The notes under the pieces: model-generated | Told to the model about the DNA's origin: nothing | The model's input: only the letters and a program-made list of their open reading frames with translations | Databases searched by the model: none | Assembly: GCA_036429605.1 (NCBI GenBank) | Contig: CM071590.1 | Location: 1,178,001-1,242,000, forward strand | Length of the DNA stretch: 64,000 bases | Direction of reading: 5' to 3' | Origin: Cladobotryum mycophilum | Lineage: Eukaryota > Ascomycota > Sordariomycetes > Hypocreales > Hypocreaceae | Made by a program: the position numbers and the translations under genes | Shown here: positions 48,001 to 58,356 of the stretch, piece after piece | Layout of the letters: every line of letters begins with the position of its first letter | Position numbering within the stretch: the stretch's first letter is position 1

Positions 48001-49598
48001 GTGTTACATGCATGATGAGCGGAGTTTCATTGGTGTTTTTGGATTGTTGATGCAGCCGTGGGAGAAAAAATGGTAAGCACTGCCTCCCCCATCAATGCTA
48101 TCCTCCATCCGGCCAAAGCAGGTCATCCATCATCATCGTTATCATCATCTAGGGGGACTGAGCTCTGTAGAGGGCTTGCTTGAAGCACTTCGGGACTCGC
48201 ACTCGCGATGCTAACAATCTCGGGTAGAATATGCCTCGATCTAGCAGTAACTGCAAGGTATCGGCATTAGCTTTCAAGTATGCTTGTTGGTTAGTTAGTT
48301 AGTTCCTGCTATGCATGTTGGCTTTGCTCTGGTGACGTTGCCAGCCCTGAGCCTGGGACGCACTTTTTGCAGGGCTTGATTCGCAAGATGGATGCTTTTT
48401 AAAATAAAAAAGCCACAAAAATAGGTGCTTGCGAATGTCCACGTCAACGTCATCATTCCAGAACCGCAGTTCAAGTTGGCTTGATGGATTGGGGGGACGG
48501 AAGCTGCATCATCATCATCCACGTGTTGAAGTTGCTCCGCGTCTCCTGGTGGGAGTTGAATCCTTTACCGTCTGCCTTGGCCCAACACGGTTAGCAACGA
48601 CCTCGCATTCTCTTATCGGTGCGCTAAAGCTCGCATCTTTTTTGAATCTTTCAGCGTGAGCAGAGCCTCCGTTAGCGGGTGGTTAGTGTTTTAGGGCTTC
48701 TGTGGCTTGATCCGAGAGCCCTAGAAGGCTTCTGTATTTGTCTTTCAAGAAGCCCTTAATGTTTAGGGCTACCTAGTAACCTTGATGATCCGAGCCATGG
48801 ATGAACCGAGTCGTCATACAATTCATTCATTCATCACCATCAGCTCGCACTCGCTTGCTGCCGAAGAGAGAGAAGAGGAGAAAAAAGAAAGGAAAAGAAA
48901 AGAAAAGAAAAGAAAATAGTTGATTATGCAATTCGTCAATAATACTCATCGCAATATGATGTGACTCTGTTCCGTTCCTTAGAGAGAGAGGATTTCAGCC
49001 ACGAGGTTGTCGTTTCCACCCCACCATCAGCCAGATGCATGAGATCCATGCCAAAGGCACAGGCAGGATTATGCCGGCCCCACTCCGCCACAACACGGCG
49101 GACTTGATCAGCCCAACATGCAGTCCAAGTCCAAGTCCAAGTGCCAGTTTGCCAGGGTCAATCGTGCTCGCTCTCATCGCCTACCAGACCCTCGCGGATT
49201 CGGTGTCATGCCGAACGAGATGGAGGATGACGGTGACGCCGGGCTGAGCAAACGTGTGGATTCCCCCTTTGCGATATGCGAGCGGAACTGGTTGTCTCGA
49301 GCAAGTATTTGAAGACAACCAGTTCCACCTCTTTAACATTCTTGTTCCCAGTAGCAGCAGCATCAACAAGTCAACAAGAAGGATCTTGAGTGACATTGTA
49401 TGAACCACTCCGTTCCTTGACGGATATCGATATATATCTTCTATACCCGACTTCCAGCCATTCTCATCTGCTTGACCACTACACCACATCTTCTTCATTC
49501 AACGCCTCTTTGAGCAGTCAACAGCCATTCTCCCTCACAATTGGCTCCAACTACCCTTTAAACTCGCCCTCAAGTCAATCTAATACCATCTATACACC
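45095..49598. other. 4.5-kb gene-poor region
   Basis: No supported gene. Open frames here (for example at 45736-46260 minus and 46270-46662 minus) lack motifs. There is an AAAAG repeat at about 48891-48916, a tandem CCAAGT at about 49121-49142, and a 14-bp-stem hairpin at 49284-49326. The right end is the promoter of the RTA1-like gene, with a TATATAT element at about 49430-49437. Confidence 0.4.
49284..49326. repeat. Perfect 14-bp inverted repeat (hairpin, 15-base loop)
   Basis: GGAACTGGTTGTCT at 49284-49297 and AGACAACCAGTTCC at 49313-49326 are perfect reverse complements. It lies about 270 bp upstream of the RTA1-like start. Confidence 0.85.
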
Positions 49599-50590
49599 AT
49601 GCCCAAGATTCGCCCTCCCGCTAACATCACCGCCTTTGGCAAGGATGGCGTCTGCGATCTCGATACCTGCCCCATTGAGTGGAGCATCTACGGCTACCGG
49701 CCATCTCTTCCCGCCAATGTTGTTTTCGCAGCCCTCTTTGCCGTCATCGGGCTTGTCCACTTCTATCTCGGCTTCAGGTGGAGGAGTTGGGGCTTCACCA
49801 CTGGTATGCTCCTCGGCTGCATCACTGAAGTCATTGGATATGTCGGCAGGATCTTGCTTTGGAACAACCCATTCTCTTTCCCCGGATTCATGATTCAAAT
49901 CGGTATGTCATCTACCCCCCATCATGACTACCAAAAAAACATGCTAACATTCATTTAGTCTGCCTTACCATTGCCCCTGTCTTCTACACGGCGTCCATCT
50001 ATGTCACCCTGTCAAAGACTATCGTCTACCTTGGGTCAGATTTATCGCGCTTCAAACCTCAACTCTTCTACTGGATCTTCATCCCATTTGATATTGTCTG
50101 TCTCATCCTCCAGGCTGCTGGTGGTGCCATGTCAAGCAATTCGCATGGCTCCAACCAGGCCGGCATCAACATTTCCATGGCTGGTTTGGCGCTGCAGGTC
50201 GCTGTCTTGACCATCTTCATCGCCACATATGCCGACTACATGATCCGGTATTTGCGGTCTGGCCGATACAACGGCTTTAACTGGCGCTTCACCACCTTCT
50301 TCGTTGGCCTGTCGACTTCAGCTGTCCTCATCTTGGCACGTTGTGCCTACCGTGTTGCTGAACTCAAGGACGGCTACGCGGGCAAGCTGATTGCAGAGGA
50401 AATCCCATTCATTATCCTCGAAGGAGTTGCCATTGCATTGGCAGCCATCGCTCTATACTTTGGCCACCCAGGTCTTGTATTCGATCGCCAGGATGGCCAA
50501 AACCGAGGAAAGTCCATGTCAGAGGACAGCGAGGGCGGCACTCCTCCCATGGCCGGAACCCAAGGATACCCCCGATACGCCCCCAACTGA
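49599..50590 (+). CDS. RTA1-like seven-transmembrane lipid-translocation family protein
   Basis: RTA1/RSB1 family proteins are plasma-membrane proteins linked to sphingoid-base or toxicant tolerance. Exons 49599-49902 and 49959-50590 encode 311 residues. The N-terminus MPKIRPPANITAFGKDGVCD carries a family-style extracellular Cys pair (CDLDTC) and an N-glycosylation site. Seven hydrophobic segments can be seen: VVFAALFAVIGLVHFYLGF, TTGMLLGCITEVIGYVGRI, LTIAPVFYTASIYVTLSKTI, FIPFDIVCLILQAAGGAM, AGLALQVAVLTIFIATYADY, FFVGLSTSAVLILARCAYRV and IILEGVAIALAAIALYFGHP. The motifs EVIGYVGR, APVFYTASIY, DIVCLILQAAGG and RCAYRVAE are RTA1 hallmarks. The C-terminal tail is hydrophilic and Ser/Gly/Pro-rich. 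The transported substrate is unknown. Confidence 0.92.
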
Positions 50591-51704
50591 GGAAAGAACA
50601 AAATTTTACCAAAGAACAAGACCTCATTGAAGGATTATTCTCTTCATTTTCTCCATCTAAGAATTTTGGCATTTAAAATACTTGCCGATGAACCTTTATA
50701 CCAAAAGTGCAACACCCAAATTCCCCGGACCTTGGAGTCCAATGTCAGTTGCTTGCGAGGGCGGTGCGAGCCCATTGTCTAGGTCGTTTATGAACTCTTT
50801 TTTTGTAATTAATACAGATATAGAAGGCTTTGGCCAAGGATTAATCCAGTATAACTTTAGTATAGCTCAATGAATGATATCACATGAATAAGCTTCTTCC
50901 TCTTGATGACAGCGACATTGTGACTCCTGGTGCCTCGGTCTGACAAGATTGCATTGGAAATAAAATCCTCTATAACTAGCAAGAATTGCTCAAGTTAGTA
51001 AATGCCCCCCAATAAATCATTCTTACTACCGCAAACATGTCTTTCAATTTGCATTGATTAAGGCTTCAATAGATGATGGGCATGTAACAATGAATTCATG
51101 ACAAGGGCATTAACTGTGAGGATGCGGTTAACGACAAGAGTAGATACATACAGAAATAAAACAAATGGACAGCGACAAGGGCGATTCTGAAAAGAGGATA
51201 GAAATTAACAGACCTCTTGACTGATACATTTTTAACCTTAATTTGACCCATTTAATGCATTATGCAGTTCTTCTATTGTTTATATGACTCACTTGCTTCG
51301 TTTAGGTTTGAATGAACTCACATTTTGAAGCCTTCAAAGCCTCAGTCTATCGTTTCCTACCTACCTGAATAGGTTACTTCGTTTAGGTCTGAATGAACTA
51401 GTGTTGCAATATAACATGGTGTTTTTGAAGGTGATTGTGGTTCATGCTATGGAAATTGGAAGCTTATAGGATTTCAGGAGTGTAAATAGCCATAAGCTTA
51501 TTTTAAATGTTGAATAATATTAAATATCAAACTGAACTCTAGGATGGGTACACGTGGTAACAATAAGTATTTAAACCATCCTGTCCGCCTATTGTGAAAT
51601 ATTTCCGCTCTTCTCATTATCAATATTTAAAGCACAAGAATTTCTCTACTAAAGCTATCTTAACTTCAACACCAACAACATCACCATCATCACCACCACT
51701 ATCA
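50591..51704. other. Intergenic region, AT-rich, with a short direct repeat
   Basis: Contains a 23-bp direct repeat differing at one base at 51296-51318 and 51377-51399, and a TATA-like TATTTAAA at 51568-51575 that probably serves the next gene. No gene is supported. Confidence 0.5.
51568..51575 (+). promoter_or_regulatory. Likely TATA box of the DUF3669 gene
   Basis: TATTTAAA about 130 bp before the preferred start at 51705. Its position also argues that the in-frame ATG at 51594 lies at or before the transcription start. Confidence 0.45.
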
Positions 51705-53024
51705 ATGACAACGATAACGATAACAGCAACAACCACGACGATGGATACTTCTACTCATCGTCGACGCCTCATCACTTCGTCTGAGTATTCGGACAATCAC
51801 CATCAACCTTCTCCAATATTAGAAAGACAGTTAGCAGACAACTTGCGTCTGCTGAGCCTTCTTGAGTCTGTCGAGGAGAGCGACACTACCACCACCACCA
51901 CTGGCCTCAGAGAAATTGAGAGCGGCCTGAACCGAATGCTATCCTTGTATAGCCAAATCTCTACTACCTCCTCTAATGCCGCTTATCATGCGACCGCTCA
52001 AGAGAAGGACACTGAATCCTTCAAGAAGATTGGTGCTGGCGCTTGCGGTGCTGTCTTCGCCAAAGACGGAGAATCTCTTGTGGCCAAATTATCGAAGACA
52101 AATGATGACGAGCCCCTGTGGAACGACTATATAACGCACTCTAAGATTGAGGCACACTTCTCCAAGTACTCCATTCAAAACATCTGTGTACCTGAGTGCT
52201 ATTACTTTAGCGACAGAGAATCCACCGCATTCTTCAACCTGCGTCCCGGACTTGTTAAGGCAGCCGAACAGGTTTGCCATCTTCCAACCAGCGCACTCGT
52301 TACGGAACGTATCCTGCCGCTCCCTAAGCCCACCCGAGATCTCCTCATCCAGAAGTACTGTTCACCAAGGAACAAGGCAAAGGCTTTTGAGGACCCGGCA
52401 AACAACGATTGCCTTGTGAGAGTCTACCTCGGCTCCAAGCAAGGCAAAAGTGGCGGAATGTTTTTCTCGCTCCGAAACTTCAAGCTGCACTTGAATCAGA
52501 TGGTGGAAATTGAGCTGGATGTCAATGAGATGGCCGATAGGATGGCTATTGCAATGGCAATCATGCACTGGTCAGCCAAAACAGACGCCCGAGATGTTGA
52601 GTTTGTCTTGGGAAGTTCCTCGAAGAAGACACCTCTTAAGATGCCCCTCGAAGAGATCGAGAAGCTGAGAAAACCTACTAGTACCGGATCAGTGAGTGGG
52701 CGGGATGAGGAGTTCTTTCATCGCATGACAAAACTCTGGGTCCTGGATTTCAATCAAGTTCGCCCCATCACAATGGATGAAGCGGGTGTTGTCCAGGCGG
52801 TTGAAGCCGCCAGAATTAATGACCCCTATCTTCCCAAGCCACTGCAACAGTCGCCTTTGGAGAAGCGTCTCTGGAACTCGTTTGTGGTCACCTACATCAA
52901 CGCGTCGGATATAATTTTGCAGAAGGAAGACAAGGAAATGCTGGCATTGCCCCGGATGTTTATAAAGGGTCTGATTGAGACACAGAGGGAGAAGCAGAAG
53001 GCCGCTGAAGGCCGTATTGAATAG
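51705..53024 (+). CDS. DUF3669 family protein
   Basis: Single-exon protein of 439 residues from ATG 51705; an ATG at 51741 is a second option. The in-frame ATG at 51594 would add 37 residues but lies only about 20 bp after a TATA-like box. The core (FKKIGAGACGAVFAKDGESL, LVAKLSKTNDDEPLWNDY, CVPECYYF, LVTERILPLP, ADRMAIAMAIMHWSAKTDAR, DVEFVLG, LWVLDFNQVRPI) matches the fungal-specific family often labelled zinc finger protein/DUF3669. It has a kinase-like layout: a glycine-rich loop (GAGACGAVF), a lysine in VAKL, a hinge-like TER and an acidic DFNQ segment, so a remote kinase-fold origin is plausible. The family's function is not established. Confidence 0.82.
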   Translation: MTTITITATTTTMDTSTHRRRLITSSEYSDNHHQPSPILERQLADNLRLLSLLESVEESDTTTTTTGLREIESGLNRMLSLYSQISTTSSNAAYHATAQEKDTESFKKIGAGACGAVFAKDGESLVAKLSKTNDDEPLWNDYITHSKIEAHFSKYSIQNICVPECYYFSDRESTAFFNLRPGLVKAAEQVCHLPTSALVTERILPLPKPTRDLLIQKYCSPRNKAKAFEDPANNDCLVRVYLGSKQGKSGGMFFSLRNFKLHLNQMVEIELDVNEMADRMAIAMAIMHWSAKTDARDVEFVLGSSSKKTPLKMPLEEIEKLRKPTSTGSVSGRDEEFFHRMTKLWVLDFNQVRPITMDEAGVVQAVEAARINDPYLPKPLQQSPLEKRLWNSFVVTYINASDIILQKEDKEMLALPRMFIKGLIETQREKQKAAEGRIE

Positions 53025-53413
53025 CGCTAATTAATTTATCTCTGTCATTTTTTTCTTTACCTGCTGTTCCTCGTGTTTATACGGAACCTTAAAATCTCCC
53101 AAAGTTACCCCTATGTATGGAAATTTCTAGGTATTTCTAGATTGCTCCTTTATTACTTATGCTGTAGAATCACCAACATATATTTAGTCAGTCCTCAATC
53201 TGCCGTCTCTTCTGGGCGCCCGGATCGTCTTCGGCGAAGCGGCCCCACCTCGACGGTAACGGACCTTCCCCGCCCGGGCAAGATCGATGGGCCCCTCCAA
53301 AGGCCCCTCCAACTTGCCTAACGTCGTCCCCTCCGTACAGATTTCTCCCTTAGCTCAGCTTCTTCCTTTCTCCGCACTCGAACCCTCCCCACGATCATCT
53401 CCATCTCCTCTGT
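53025..53413. other. Intergenic region upstream of aspartyl aminopeptidase
   Basis: Presumed 3' flank of the DUF3669 gene and promoter of the aminopeptidase; the last 100 bases are pyrimidine-rich (TCCCC/CTCTCC). No gene is supported. Confidence 0.5.
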
Positions 53414-55084
53414 ATGATCCGCCTCTCATTGCGACGGCCGAGGACAGCAATTCAGTGCTTGATTAACAAAACTAGAACAACCTCTGCCGCAGTACCATTT
53501 TCCACGACGACCGCCACCATGGCCCCTCCCGCAGCCGCTCTCGACTTTGTTGACTTTGTCAACGCCTCCCCCACCCGTATGTGTGTCTGATGTCCGATTG
53601 ATGCCAGGGCATTCGAATTCAGCCTTGCTATATGGTGCTGAGCGATAGATTGCTGACATGTCCCGCCTACAGCTTACCACGCCGTCCAGTCTGCTGGCGC
53701 TCGCCTCGAGAAAGCCGGCTTCACCCTCATCAAGGAACGCGACTCTTGGGCATCCACCCTCCGCCCTGGAGGTAAATACTACCTTACTCGCAACGGCTCA
53801 TCCATCGTTGCTTTCGCCATCGGCCGCAAGTGGCGTCCAGGAAACCCCGTCGCCATCGTTGGCGCCCACACAGATTCCCCCTGCCTGCGAGTCAAGCCCG
53901 TGTCCAACAAGAAGAATGTCGGCTACCTCCAGGTCGGCGTCGAAACATATGGTGGCGGTATCTGGCACTCGTGGTTCGACCGCGACCTGAGTCTGGCGGG
54001 GAGAGTGTTGGTCAAGGAAGGAGATAACATTGTTCAGAAGCTGATCAAGGTGGACAAGCCACTGCTGCGCATCCCCACGCTGGCCATTCACCTGGATCGA
54101 AGTGAGAGCTTCAACCCCAACAAGGAACTCGAGCTGTTCCCCATTGTGGGCCTTGCCGCTGCAGAGCTGAACAAGGGTAACCAGGCTTCGGAAGGACCCG
54201 GAGAGGATAACGAGGACTTCAAGCCCCTCGAGAAGATGGAGGTGCGCCACCACCCGGCTGTCTTGGATGTCATTGCCAGCCATGCCGGTGTCGAGGTCCC
54301 TTCCATTGTTGATTTTGAGCTTGTCCTCTATGACACTCAGAAATCCTGCATTGGCGGCATTAATGATGAGTTCATCTTCTCGCCCCGCCTGGACAATCTG
54401 GGCATGACCTACTGCTCCATCGAGGGTCTCATTGCCTCGGTCAAGAAGGAGGAATCCCTTGGGAACGATTCCATTATCCGCATGACCGTCTGCTTTGATC
54501 ACGAGGAGATTGGTTCGCAGTCTGCCCAGGGCGCCCACTCTAACCTGCTTCCATCAGTGCTACGCCGCCTTTCCGTTCTGCCTGGAAACAAGGATGCCTC
54601 TAGTGATGGTAGTTATGTGGCCGTCCAGCACGAGGGCGAGGAGGCGACGGCCTACGAGCAGACTCTGTCCCGCTCGTTCCTTGTCTCGGCTGACATGGCC
54701 CACGCCGTGCACCCCAACTACGCCGGTAAATATGAGCCGTCTCACCAGCCTGCCATGAACGGTGGCACGGTCATCAAGATCAACGCCAACCAGCGCTACG
54801 CCACCAACTCCCCCGGTATCGTGCTACTGCAAGAGTGCGCCCGCGAGGCAGGCGTGCCGCTCCAGTTGTTCGTCGTGCGCAACGATTCGCCCTGCGGCAG
54901 CACCATCGGACCTGGCTTGGCTTCCAAGTTGGGCATGCGAACGCTCGACTTGGGTAACCCGCAGCTGAGCATGCACAGTATTCGTGAGACGGGTGGCACA
55001 GCGGATGTGGAGCATGCGGTCAAGTTGTTTGACCAGTACTTTGAGAGTTATGGCCACATTGAGCCCAAGATTTTGATTGATTGA
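53414..55084 (+). CDS. Aspartyl aminopeptidase (M18 family)
   Basis: Zinc peptidase removing N-terminal Asp/Glu; the yeast relative is Ape4 and the animal one DNPEP. Exons 53414-53576 and 53673-55084. From ATG 53519, in the strong context GCCACCATGG, the protein has 489 residues, the usual length. An in-frame ATG at 53414 adds 35 residues (MIRLSLRRPRTAIQ...TTSAAVPFS) that are Arg/Ser/Thr-rich, lack acidic residues and look like a mitochondrial presequence. Metal and catalytic motifs are all present: VGAHTDSPC, FSPRLDNLG, FDHEEIGS, SADMAHA and SMHSIRETGG. The SPTPYHAV segment across the intron is the family N-terminal signature. Confidence 0.94.
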
Positions 55085-55606
55085 GTGGGGAAAACGGCGC
55101 TGAAAATAAGCGTACGAGGCAATTGTAAGGGCTATGACCATGGGCCGATTTACATGTGATGGCCTGGTATGTTGCATATTATGAAATAGGATGGGCAAGA
55201 AAGGTATAGCAAGGGAATGGGACACTCAAGGTCAGTGTGGATGGTCCATGTTGACCATATTTACAACATCTTCTCAAGTAGAAGAATCATATGAGACTTA
55301 ACATCACTTTCTATTGAGTGAGTAGATTCATCAACCTTGAAACGTATTTGGGTGTCATGTCCTGTTGTAGACACCACCCCCTTTTTTTTCTTTCTCCCAA
55401 AGCCCAAGTAAAATAACAAACTCATACATAATAAACCGACCTTCCGAGATAAAAACCCAACCAGCCCTTTGTCATGTTCACAATAAATCCATCCATCCAT
55501 CCATTCACACCCCCACCACCACCCCTCCAGTTCATGTGTAAAGTTAATGTACAAAAAAGGGAAAAAAGAAAAAAGAAAGACCTTGAAGAGAGGGAAAAGG
55601 TATAAA
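55085..55606. other. Convergent spacer, aminopeptidase / WHI5-like
   Basis: Presumed 3' untranslated regions; includes a CCAT repeat at about 55487-55503 and an A-rich stretch at 55553-55580. No gene is supported. Confidence 0.5.
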
Positions 55607-56667
55607 TCATTGTCCCATGGAGAGACTTAGTGCTGCCACGGCTGCTGCTTTTCCTGCTGTAGCGATCCTACTATCTGGTAATAAACTCGGTTGCAAGCCC
55701 GTTATGACTGCCGCTGCTGCCGCCGCCGCGTCTCTCGCAGATGCTCTATCCGCTGGTTCTAGTGCTTGTGCTGATGCTGATGCTATTGGTGCTGGCGCTG
55801 ATGCTGATGCTGGTGTGGAATCGCTTTGGCTGCTGCTTTCTGCTTCTTCGGTTGTGTCGCCCGTGGGGAGGAGTAGGAGGTCGGCGCTTTCCTGGGAGGA
55901 TTGGTGTAGCAGCAGCAATTGTTCTTTCTGCTGCTGTTTCTGCTGCTGTTGTGAGGGTGTGTTGCTGTTGTGCAGGCGGATGGAGTTTAGGGATTGGGAT
56001 CGGACGTGGGTGTTGGGGCGGCGGGGGAGGGGCTTGGGTTGGAGTTGGGAGAGGGGGATGGAGGTCTGGCCGGTGCGGAGTTTGTAGCTTGCGAGACCGA
56101 GGCGGAGGCGGAGGATTTCGGCTTTCTGTGGGTTGTGGAGATGTGTGTGTTAGTGGAGTTCGATTGTATATCTTTGTAAGGAGAGGTAGGGTTATAGTTG
56201 TAATTGTAGTTTCGTACCTCTCTGGCTTGTTCTCTTGTAAGGGAACGAGGCCTTGTTATTGGTGCTATGGAAGCGGTGGTGGTGGTCGCATCAGGTTCTG
56301 TTGACATGGACGTTGCCCAGGACATGTCTCCCGAAAGATCAAACAATGAACTTGTGTCGGGACTCTGTGATCTTGATATCGCATCCTGTTTTCCCCCCCA
56401 CACCAGTCAGCCAACCAAAGCACGAGTGAGAGAGAGAAAGCATTTCAAGTATACCTCGTCAACACACGTCTTCTTCACAGCCGGACTCCCATCCACCTCA
56501 TCCTCCACCGCGCGCTTCCTCCCTTCCTTCAATGGACTGCTGTTACCGTTCCCCGCCAACATGATGGCCGACTTGCCAGCCGCCGGTGACGACATGGCCG
56601 GCATCACGTTCGCGTGCAACGGGGCCAATGCCGCGCGTCGCTTAACCGGTGATGCAACAGCGTCCAT
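55607..56667 (-). CDS. WHI5/NRM1-like G1/S transcriptional repressor
   Basis: Family members bind SBF/MBF transcription complexes and restrain G1/S genes until phosphorylated by CDK. Exons 56455-56667, 56218-56385 and 55607-56125 encode 299 residues. The start MDAVASPVKRRAALAPLHAN carries an S/TP-VKRR pattern, with more sites (NSSPLKEGRKR, DGSPAVKK) suited to CDK phosphorylation; SPDTSSLFDLSGDMSWATS is a conserved middle motif. The Whi5 domain spans the exon 2-3 join: LTREQAREKAEILRLRLGLA, then SYKLRTGQTSIPLSQL. The C-terminus is poly-Gln/Lys then Ala/Ser-rich, encoded by GCA/TCA repeats, and probably disordered. The upstream in-frame ATG at 56811 is less likely because it adds a His/Phe-rich leader translation. 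Confidence 0.82.
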
Positions 56668-58356
56668 TTGTGAAAGGAAGAAAAGAAAATGCTTATATAT
56701 ATGTGTGTGTGCGTGCGTATTGATAATTCGATAGTAAGAAGAAAGAAAAACAAAGGCGTTGTCGTTCGCGACGAATTGATGACGGGAGGGAGGGGGATGT
56801 TGGTATAGCAAATGCGTATGTAGATATGCGTCGCGCGCGATCCCAGCAACAGAGAGATGGATTGCGATGGAGATGACGAGATAGAGAGATAGAGAAAGAG
56901 CTAACTAATGTTCCGTGCGTTGCGTGCCGGTCCGATCCCCAATATGCACCTCACTGATCTTGACTCGCTCACGATATATAGCCCCAAGCAAGTAAGCTCG
57001 TAAGCAAGTGTGTTGTAAAGAAAGCAAAGACGTGACTTTGACGGACGGATAAGAACGTATCAACCCCTCGGCGGAACTTTGAATTGACCAAAGACACACA
57101 AAAAAAAAGAGATAAAAAAAGATGGAATACAACAAAAGCAAAAGTAAAAAAGAAAAGACAAATTGGATGTGTGTATCCCCCTCAAGCACGAAAAACGTGT
57201 CTGACAAGGTCGTTCAAACGCGCTGATTGTCGTGTATAGTAGCAAACAAAAGTAATATGCAGTCTATACTCTACCTACTAAAGAAGAAAGCGTGGTGGGG
57301 ACGTGAATTGGTTTTCCTATTTACAAATTCCCTATTCTGGACTAGCCCGCATCAACCAAGTCTCCCCTCCCTCTTGCCATTCTTGCCCCTTCCTTCCTTG
57401 CTGCGCGTCTTAGCACGAACCCGCGTTGATGGATCCAAAAAAGAAACACTTTGCCTTATTCGGTCTAGCCTAACCGCCCATTGAATTGTGGGGAAAGATC
57501 TAGGAAAAGGGACTTTGTTTTGTCCATCAAGGGTCCAATGCCAGGGAACAACAAGTCACGATAACGTTTTGGATACCACATGTAAATGCTACAATATCAT
57601 GCCCCCCTTCCCATCAGGCATTCTCCAAAGACTAGGTGTACCAAGTCTCAAAATTTCATGACAGTCATGGATACACACACACACGCACACACCTGACAAC
57701 GTCATTTATACACCAATTTCAACCATAAGATATAAATCATGAAAAATAGACTGTTGGGTTTGCCCAAAGTCGCCAACGTAAATTCAACTCTGCTACTCAA
57801 CTGCCGTAGTAAGACGACAGGATAGTTCCAACATATCCTCAACTCTAATAGACATTGTAGTAATATCAGAAAAAAGCAAAACAAAAGTACCACTGCATCC
57901 TTACGATACCCTCCTCCACAGGTATTATGCATCTCTGCAAAAAGAAAAAAGTCCAGCCGTTCAACTCATCAAAAAGTAAACCAGAATACACGAAAGTCTC
58001 TCTGCGTTCAAAAAAAAAAATATAACCATTTCGTGCTGAGCCGAGCCTCAACGCCAGCGCTAGCCTCTTCTTACATCCATAATTCGGGATGTTAGATCTC
58101 TTGTTTTTTTCCTTTCCTTCCAGTTCTGTCCAAATCAATGACCACTTAAGCATCCGTCGCGTCGTAACGATGGGTATATATCCTGAGACCTTGCCACCAA
58201 AAAAAAACAGGCGGGGGAATAAAACAACAAAAATCAAATGCCCTCCTTCCTTATCACAACCACAACTGCCTCTCTGCCATAGCGCAAGTGCAGTCCGCCA
58301 TTCCGAAAACAAGACGCAAAAAGGTATTCTCCTCCTCTCTTTTCTACTGATCCGCC
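56668..58356. other. Gene-free region between WHI5-like and MED15 genes
   Basis: Leader and promoter of the WHI5-like gene and 3' flank of the mediator gene. It has AGAG, AC and poly-A/T tracts. No coding sequence is supported. Confidence 0.45.
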
